A stretch of DNA of 9,898 nucleotides from Pelagibacteraceae bacterium (lineage in GTDB: Bacteria; Pseudomonadota; Alphaproteobacteria; Pelagibacterales; Pelagibacteraceae). Under the pieces are notes generated by a model that had not been told where the DNA came from, did not search any database, and saw nothing but the letters and a program-made list of their open reading frames with translations. Below are positions 6,649 through 9,898 of the stretch, in pieces. The position numbers and the translations under genes were made by a program. Position 1 is the first letter of the stretch. Each line of letters starts with the position of its first letter. The stretch covers positions 135,905-145,802 of the forward strand of contig NYVZ01000004.1 of the NCBI GenBank assembly GCA_002684895.1. Reading direction: 5' to 3'.

Positions 6649-6700
6649 GAATTAAGCAGATTTTGATACAAATAATTTGCGAATACTATTAGGAATTAAG
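6649..6700 (+). repeat. GAATTAAG repeats in the amt leader, also present in the metY leader
   Basis: GGAATTAAG occurs twice in this leader (6648-6656 and 6692-6700). The longer form GAATTAAGCAG (6649-6659) is identical to bases 696-706 in the metY leader, on the same strand. Whether this is a shared regulatory site or chance in AT-rich DNA cannot be told from one window. Confidence 0.3.
6663..6689 (+). promoter_or_regulatory. Possible promoter upstream of the amt leader hairpin
   Basis: TTGATA (6663-6668) and TACTAT (6684-6689) are spaced by 15 bases, shorter than ideal. If used, transcription would begin about at 6696, exactly where the long hairpin begins, so the hairpin would form the 5' end of the amt mRNA. 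An alternative weaker pair lies nearer the gene (TTAACG 6831-6836, TATTAT 6853-6858) and would exclude the hairpin. Confidence 0.28.
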
Positions 6701-6759
6701 TGTGTGCTTGAGTTTGCTCACTTCTTGTCCCCTGTTAGTTAAATTTAAGCACACCTTAA
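6696..6759 (+). promoter_or_regulatory. Long hairpin in the amt leader, candidate cis-regulatory RNA
   Basis: TTAAG (6696-6700) pairs with CTTAA (6755-6759), and after one bulged T (6701) GTGTGCTT (6702-6709) pairs with AAGCACAC (6747-6754). The helix can continue with GAGTTTG (6710-6716) against TAAATTT (6740-6746), using G-U pairs, giving about 20 pairs around a 23-base loop rich in C and T (6717-6739). No T-run follows on either strand, so it is not an ordinary terminator of the upstream gene. It lies about 140 bases before the amt start, inside or just upstream of the transcript. I do not recognise it as a known riboswitch class. The pairing is seen directly; the function is inferred. Confidence 0.55.
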
Positions 6760-6790
6760 AAGTATTCTCTAACTGCAATACTAATATTAC

Positions 6791-6810
6791 AATTTTAGAT
6801 ATCTAAATTT
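6791..6810. promoter_or_regulatory. Palindrome upstream of amt, candidate operator
   Basis: TTTAGATATCTAAA (6794-6807) is a perfect 14-base palindrome. It extends to 20 bases (6791-6810) with one mismatched pair. A perfect dyad without a loop is more typical of a dimeric protein-binding site than of an RNA hairpin. It lies 88 bases before the amt ATG. The regulator is unknown. Confidence 0.4.
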
Positions 6811-6885
6811 AGTAAACCTGACCGGCTTCATTAACGCTTTAGTCTAATTATTTATTATCTAAAAAGTGCATAACAATAATTTAAA

Positions 6886-6891
6886 AAGGAG
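6886..6891 (+). promoter_or_regulatory. Strong Shine-Dalgarno of amt
   Basis: AAGGAG, 6 bases before the ATG at 6898, fixes this start. Along with metY it is one of only two such strong sites in the window. Confidence 0.85.
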
Positions 6892-6897
6892 AATAAA

Positions 6898-8190
6898 ATG
6901 AAAAAAATAAGTCACTGCTTATCTTTTGCACTTTTTGCCTTGATATTTCTAGTTGAGCCTAGTTTTTCAGCAGAAAGTAAAGTCGGAGCTGAAACACAAT
7001 ATATTTTTAATACTTTGTTATTTTTAATTTGTGGTTTTCTAGTGATGTTTATGGCGCCAGGTTTTGCGATGTTAGAATCTGGAATGGTATCATCGAAAAG
7101 TGTTGCATCGATTGCAACGAAAAATATTGGATTGTTTGCGATAGCTGGAATTATGTTCTGGCTTGGTGGATATAATCTAGCTTATGGTATACCTGAAGGT
7201 GGTTATATCGGGTCATTCGTTCCATGGAGCGATGGTTCAAAACTTGAAACAGGTTATTCAGATGGATCAGATTGGTTCTTTCAAATGGTTTTCTGTGCAA
7301 CTACTGTTTCAATAGTTTCAGGGGCATTAGCAGAGAGAATTAAAATTTGGCCATTCTTTATTTTTGCTGCGATATTAGCAGGTATAATTTACCCAATTCA
7401 GATGGGCTGGCAGTGGGGCGGTGGTTGGTTAGCAGCCGCTGGTTTCTCAGATTTTGCTGGATCAACGTTAGTTCACGCAACCGGTGCTGCAGCTGCTTTG
7501 GCTGGAGCAATAATTCTTGGACCGAGACTAGGTAGATTTGCTACTAAATCAGATAAACCAATGCCAGGATTTGCAAACTCATCAATTCCGTTAGCAACGG
7601 TTGGTGTGTTTATATTGTGGTTTGGATGGTTTGGATTTAACGGCGGATCACAACTTGCTCTGGGTACTGTTGATGATGCAACTGCAATAGCTAAGATTTT
7701 TATTAATACAAATTTGGCTGCTTGTGGAGGTGTTATCGCTAACGCACTAATTACAAGGTTCTTAACAGGTAAGACAGATGTCATTATGATGTTAAATGGT
7801 TGTTTAGGTGGATTAGTAGCAATTACTGCTGAACCTCTTGCACCAACACCAGGTGTTGCAATAATAATTGGAGCAATCGGTGGAGCACTTGTTGTGTTAG
7901 GTTGTAAGCTTTTGATCAAAGCAAAAATTGATGATGTAGTTGGCGCAATACCAGTACACGGGTTCGCTGGAATCTGGGGCACTCTTGCAGTTCCTTTAAC
8001 AAATGCTGATACAAACTTTGGAGCACAATTTCTTGGTGTAATAAGCATTCTTGTATTTGTTTTTGCTGTTTCACTTATCATATGGAAAATAATGGCTTTA
8101 ACATTTGGAATAAGAATCAGTAAGGAAGCAGAACAGAAAGGCACAGATGTCGCTGAGATTGGTGTCACTGCTTATGCTATTAGAGACTAA
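6898..8190 (+). CDS. amtB: Ammonium transporter, Amt/AmtB family
   Basis: This inner-membrane trimeric channel imports ammonium/ammonia. The 430-residue product begins with a signal peptide (cleavage likely after SFSA, residue 25) and then about eleven membrane segments starting at about residue 37. Family landmarks are the pore-lining twin histidines H193 (DFAGSTLVHATG) and H354 (IPVHGFAGIWG), the structural aspartate D185, SGALAERIK (141-149), and WFGWFGFNGGS (241-251). The C-terminal tail DVAEIGVTAYA (417-427) is of the kind that contacts the PII protein GlnK in homologues. No glnK/glnB gene is adjacent, unlike the classical glnK-amtB pair, so control by PII would have to act from elsewhere. 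The start is fixed by AAGGAG 6 bases upstream. The gene has a long structured leader and a terminator of its own, so it is probably monocistronic and strongly expressed, as expected for nitrogen uptake in poor seawater. Confidence 0.96.
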   Translation: MKKISHCLSFALFALIFLVEPSFSAESKVGAETQYIFNTLLFLICGFLVMFMAPGFAMLESGMVSSKSVASIATKNIGLFAIAGIMFWLGGYNLAYGIPEGGYIGSFVPWSDGSKLETGYSDGSDWFFQMVFCATTVSIVSGALAERIKIWPFFIFAAILAGIIYPIQMGWQWGGGWLAAAGFSDFAGSTLVHATGAAAALAGAIILGPRLGRFATKSDKPMPGFANSSIPLATVGVFILWFGWFGFNGGSQLALGTVDDATAIAKIFINTNLAACGGVIANALITRFLTGKTDVIMMLNGCLGGLVAITAEPLAPTPGVAIIIGAIGGALVVLGCKLLIKAKIDDVVGAIPVHGFAGIWGTLAVPLTNADTNFGAQFLGVISILVFVFAVSLIIWKIMALTFGIRISKEAEQKGTDVAEIGVTAYAIRD

Positions 8191-8219
8191 TTCAGTCTAA
8201 TCGTTTAGTTAGTTACATG

Positions 8220-8255
8220 AAAGGCCCAGACTTAAAATCTGGGCCTTTTAATTTT
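8220..8255 (+). terminator. Intrinsic terminator of amt
   Basis: AAAGGCCCAGA (8220-8230) pairs perfectly over 11 bases with TCTGGGCCTTT (8238-8248) around a 7-base A-rich loop. It is followed by TTTTAATTTT (8246-8255). It lies 30 bases after the amt stop and separates amt from the LysR-like gene. Confidence 0.9.
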
Positions 8256-8278
8256 AGCATAACTGAATTGCATAAAAA

Positions 8279-8316
8279 ATATTATTAAAAATTAATATTT
8301 TACATAATATTAATCT
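8279..8316 (+). promoter_or_regulatory. AT-rich inverted repeats before the LysR-like gene
   Basis: AATATTA (8279-8285) and TAATATT (8293-8299) form an inverted repeat, and AATATTAAT occurs again at 8306-8314 just before the ATG. LysR-type proteins often bind AT-rich dyads near their own start, so this is a possible autoregulatory site. A weak TTGCAT (8268-8273) could be a -35 box. There is no Shine-Dalgarno. Confidence 0.25.
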
Positions 8317-8568
8317 ATGAATTGGAAAAAATTAAAAACTTTTAAGGAAATTTCAAAATACAAAAGTTTTAACCATGCCTCAAAAGTTTTGAAAAAATCT
8401 CAATCAAGTTTTAGTAGAGATATTATTAGTTTAGAAAAAGAACTTGGTTTTAAGTTATTTAACCGCGATATGAACAGTGGGATCCGGCTTACAGATAAAG
8501 GTTCACAATTGTTAAAAATAGTTACAGAATTTAAAATAAATTTAGCTTCATTTGTTAAAAATTACTAA
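8317..8568 (+). CDS. Stand-alone LysR-type HTH domain protein (no effector domain)
   Basis: The 83-residue product is a complete LysR-type winged helix-turn-helix and little else. The helices run from about 5 to 37 (SFNHASKVLKKSQSSFSRDI) and are followed by the typical ISLEKELGFKLFNR and the wing ending LTDKGSQLL (58-66). Full LysR regulators are about 300 residues, with a ligand-binding domain after residue 90. Here a stop falls directly after the linker-helix start, and the opposite-strand transporter gene already occupies the following DNA. Either it is a remnant of a full regulator, or a real mini-regulator that binds DNA as a dimer or competes with other LysR proteins. The frame is intact and the HTH residues are conserved in pattern, which favours a functional small protein. 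It overlaps the 3' end of the convergent gene by 21 bases. Confidence 0.75.
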   Translation: MNWKKLKTFKEISKYKSFNHASKVLKKSQSSFSRDIISLEKELGFKLFNRDMNSGIRLTDKGSQLLKIVTEFKINLASFVKNY

Positions 8569-9444
8569 AAATAAACCAAATATAAAAATCATTATACCAA
8601 TAATTTCAACAAATTTTATTTTTTCTTTAAACATGAACCTTGAAGAAATATAACTAAACAACAATTCAATTTGTCCCACTGCACGAACTAAAGCAGCCTG
8701 AACTAATGAAAAAGAGTAAAACCACGATATTGTTGCGGAAAATCCAAATAATCCTGCCAAGGCACTTAACTTTATGTTGGATTTTAATCTTTTAAATTCA
8801 GATATTTCAAAAAATAAAAGATAAAAGGTTATCAATGAGGTTTGAATAAGGGTTGCTGCAAAGAGTGTTAGTAAAGCTTTATCAAAATTTTTATTTGTAA
8901 AGTCTATAAATTCCATAGACCCTCTATAAAAAACTACACTTAAGGCCAATATAGTTCCACAAAATAATCCAATTATTGTTGATTTTGTAAAAAAACTATT
9001 AATTATATTTTTTACATCTTTTGTTGAAAATATTATGACTCCAATAGTTGAAATCATTATTCCAAGGAGAGCATAAAAATTTAAATAATCCTTTAAAATT
9101 ATAAATTCAAAAAAAGCAATTTGAATTACCTCTGTTTTGCTAAGCGCTGTACCAACTAGAAAATTAGTGAATTTTAAAAGATATAAAAATAATAATGTAA
9201 AACTAATCTGCAGTACTGATGCTAAAACTACATAGATAACAAAATTCGGACTTTGAATTGCTAATTGAAAATAATCAAAGTTTCCAAAATAAAGTAAAAA
9301 AACGATTAATAAAATTGGGAGAGAAAATGCAAATCTGACGTAAGTTGAAGCCATAAGAGACATCTCAGTATTGAGCTTTTTTTGAATACTTGATCTCGCA
9401 TTTTGAAAGAAAGCTCCTAGTATTGACGTCAAAATCCAGTTCAT
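8548..9444 (-). CDS. EamA/DMT-superfamily transporter
   Basis: The 298-residue product is almost entirely hydrophobic, with about ten membrane segments arranged as two EamA-like halves (about 1-140 and 150-297). This is the drug/metabolite transporter architecture, and the length is normal for the family. The second half contains LAGLFGFSATISWFYSFSL and ends in a hydrophobic segment with a short polar tail. Family members export or import amino acids, nucleobases, sugars or other metabolites; the substrate cannot be read from sequence. It is convergent with the LysR-like gene (21-base overlap) and divergent from the PdxA-family gene across 80 bases. There is no Shine-Dalgarno; the ATG chosen precedes the first membrane segment directly. 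Confidence 0.86.
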   Translation of the reverse strand: MNWILTSILGAFFQNARSSIQKKLNTEMSLMASTYVRFAFSLPILLIVFLLYFGNFDYFQLAIQSPNFVIYVVLASVLQISFTLLFLYLLKFTNFLVGTALSKTEVIQIAFFEFIILKDYLNFYALLGIMISTIGVIIFSTKDVKNIINSFFTKSTIIGLFCGTILALSVVFYRGSMEFIDFTNKNFDKALLTLFAATLIQTSLITFYLLFFEISEFKRLKSNIKLSALAGLFGFSATISWFYSFSLVQAALVRAVGQIELLFSYISSRFMFKEKIKFVEIIGIMIFIFGLFLVIFNK

Positions 9445-9524
9445 AATTAAACAGATACAGTTTTTTTTGTTTTAGAAAAGAAATAATTGATTAAATTTAA
9501 GCTCAGGTTAATAATTGGTTATCA

Positions 9525-9898
9525 ATGTTAAATAAAAAAAGAATAGCAATATTACTAGGTGACCCTTCTGGAATTGGGCCGGAGATTGTCTCCAAGCTAC
9601 TTTGCGAAAAGATTGTAGATGATGCTAATATATTGGTTATCGGTGAAAGAAAAATTTTAGAGGATGGTGAAAATATTTCTGGAAAAAAAGGAAATTTTAA
9701 ATTTGTAAACAATTCCAAAGATATTGTCTTTGATGACAAAACAAAATTTTTTTTAGATATTTCTAAAGGAACAAATCGAACCTATAAATATGGCCAGGTA
9801 TCAGCCGAGTCAGGTGCAAGTGTTCTAGAGGCAATGGATGAGGCAATGGATCTTGCAAATAATAAAAAAATTGATGCTGTAAATTTTGGACCAATGAA
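9525..9898 (+). CDS. PdxA-family dehydrogenase, 3' end cut by the window edge
   Basis: From the ATG at 9525 the frame stays open to the right edge (124 full codons). The start MLNKKRIAILLGDPSGIGPEI holds the GDP-x-GIGPEI motif that opens proteins of the 4-hydroxythreonine-4-phosphate dehydrogenase family. At about 88-110, YGQVSAESGASVLEAMDEAM matches the conserved G-x-VSA-x-SG block, followed by IDAVNFGPM, where relatives have DA-x-x-TAP/TLP-x-NK. The family includes true PdxA (pyridoxal phosphate synthesis) and PdxA2-type proteins acting on other 4-phospho sugar acids or aromatic diols. The metal-binding histidines lie beyond the window. Because NFGPM departs from the usual TAP, I would not assume the vitamin B6 reaction. 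No Shine-Dalgarno precedes the ATG. It is divergent from the EamA transporter gene. Confidence 0.82.
   Translation, partial: MLNKKRIAILLGDPSGIGPEIVSKLLCEKIVDDANILVIGERKILEDGENISGKKGNFKFVNNSKDIVFDDKTKFFLDISKGTNRTYKYGQVSAESGASVLEAMDEAMDLANNKKIDAVNFGPM

Noticed and set aside
6700..6720. Sigma-54 type -24/-12 promoter before amt
   Set aside because: GTGTGC...TTGCT does not have GG and GC at the required spacing, and SAR11-type genomes are not expected to carry sigma-54.
6696..6759. Terminator of the nadB-aminotransferase transcript
   Set aside because: The stem is long, but no T-run follows on either strand and the loop is large, so an intrinsic terminator is unlikely; Rho or processing remains possible.
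7473..8168. 231-codon open frame on the minus strand inside amt
   Set aside because: It mirrors a membrane-protein gene whose frame is clearly real by motifs. The antisense translation has no domain features, and long antisense frames are common opposite such genes.
9503..9739. 78-codon minus-strand frame near the right edge
   Set aside because: It is antisense to the PdxA-family start, which carries the diagnostic GDPSGIGPEI motif and stays open to the edge.
1..9898. Mobile elements, CRISPR, phage genes or tRNA attachment sites
   Set aside because: No transposase or integrase, terminal repeats, regular spaced repeats or tRNA-like cloverleaf were seen; the gene content is ordinary metabolism and transport.

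Overview
The window looks like a piece of a streamlined, very AT-rich marine alphaproteobacterium of the SAR11 type (Pelagibacterales). The evidence is the low G+C, genes that abut or overlap by a few bases, a SAM-V-like riboswitch in front of the O-acetylhomoserine sulfhydrylase gene (an arrangement known from 'Candidatus Pelagibacter ubique'), small lysine-rich exported proteins with a Cys-LGF...CVL tail, and the overall gene content. No mobile element, CRISPR array, tRNA or rRNA is visible. This is core-type gene content rather than a genomic island.

Layout. (1) 1-665: 3' part of a gamma-glutamylcyclotransferase-fold protein that runs off the left edge, probably exported. (2) 666-968: a 303-base leader with a SAM-V-like aptamer, ending in a strong Shine-Dalgarno. 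(3) 969-2267: metY, closed by a strong intrinsic terminator at 2281-2316. (4) 2317-3726: a short-chain dehydrogenase whose start codon directly follows the terminator T-run, then 9 bases later an exported six-cysteine protein of unknown function. (5) 3719-4156, minus: an exported TPR protein, convergent with and overlapping the previous gene by 8 bases, and divergent from nadB across 28 bases. (6) 4185-6624: nadB (L-aspartate oxidase) and, 4 bases on, a class-IV PLP aminotransferase of the D-amino-acid transaminase type. (7) 6625-6897: a structured 273-base leader with a long hairpin and a palindrome. (8) 6898-8190: an amt ammonium transporter with its own terminator at 8220-8255. (9) 8317-8568: a LysR-type DNA-binding domain with no effector domain, overlapping by 21 bases the 3' end of (10) an EamA/DMT transporter on the minus strand (8548-9444). 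(11) 9525-9898: the start of a PdxA-family dehydrogenase that runs off the right edge.

How they fit together. The main theme is nitrogen and sulfur amino-acid economy: methionine synthesis under SAM feedback, ammonium import, aspartate oxidation towards NAD, and an amino-acid transaminase. Only metY and amt carry a near-perfect Shine-Dalgarno (AAGGAG), a long leader and a strong terminator, so they appear to be the highly expressed, individually regulated units. The other genes mostly lack a recognisable Shine-Dalgarno and are packed tightly.

The least explained parts are the long hairpin and palindrome in front of amt, the stand-alone LysR DNA-binding domain, and the gene that starts on the edge of a terminator. 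Nothing here is clearly a wholly new system.
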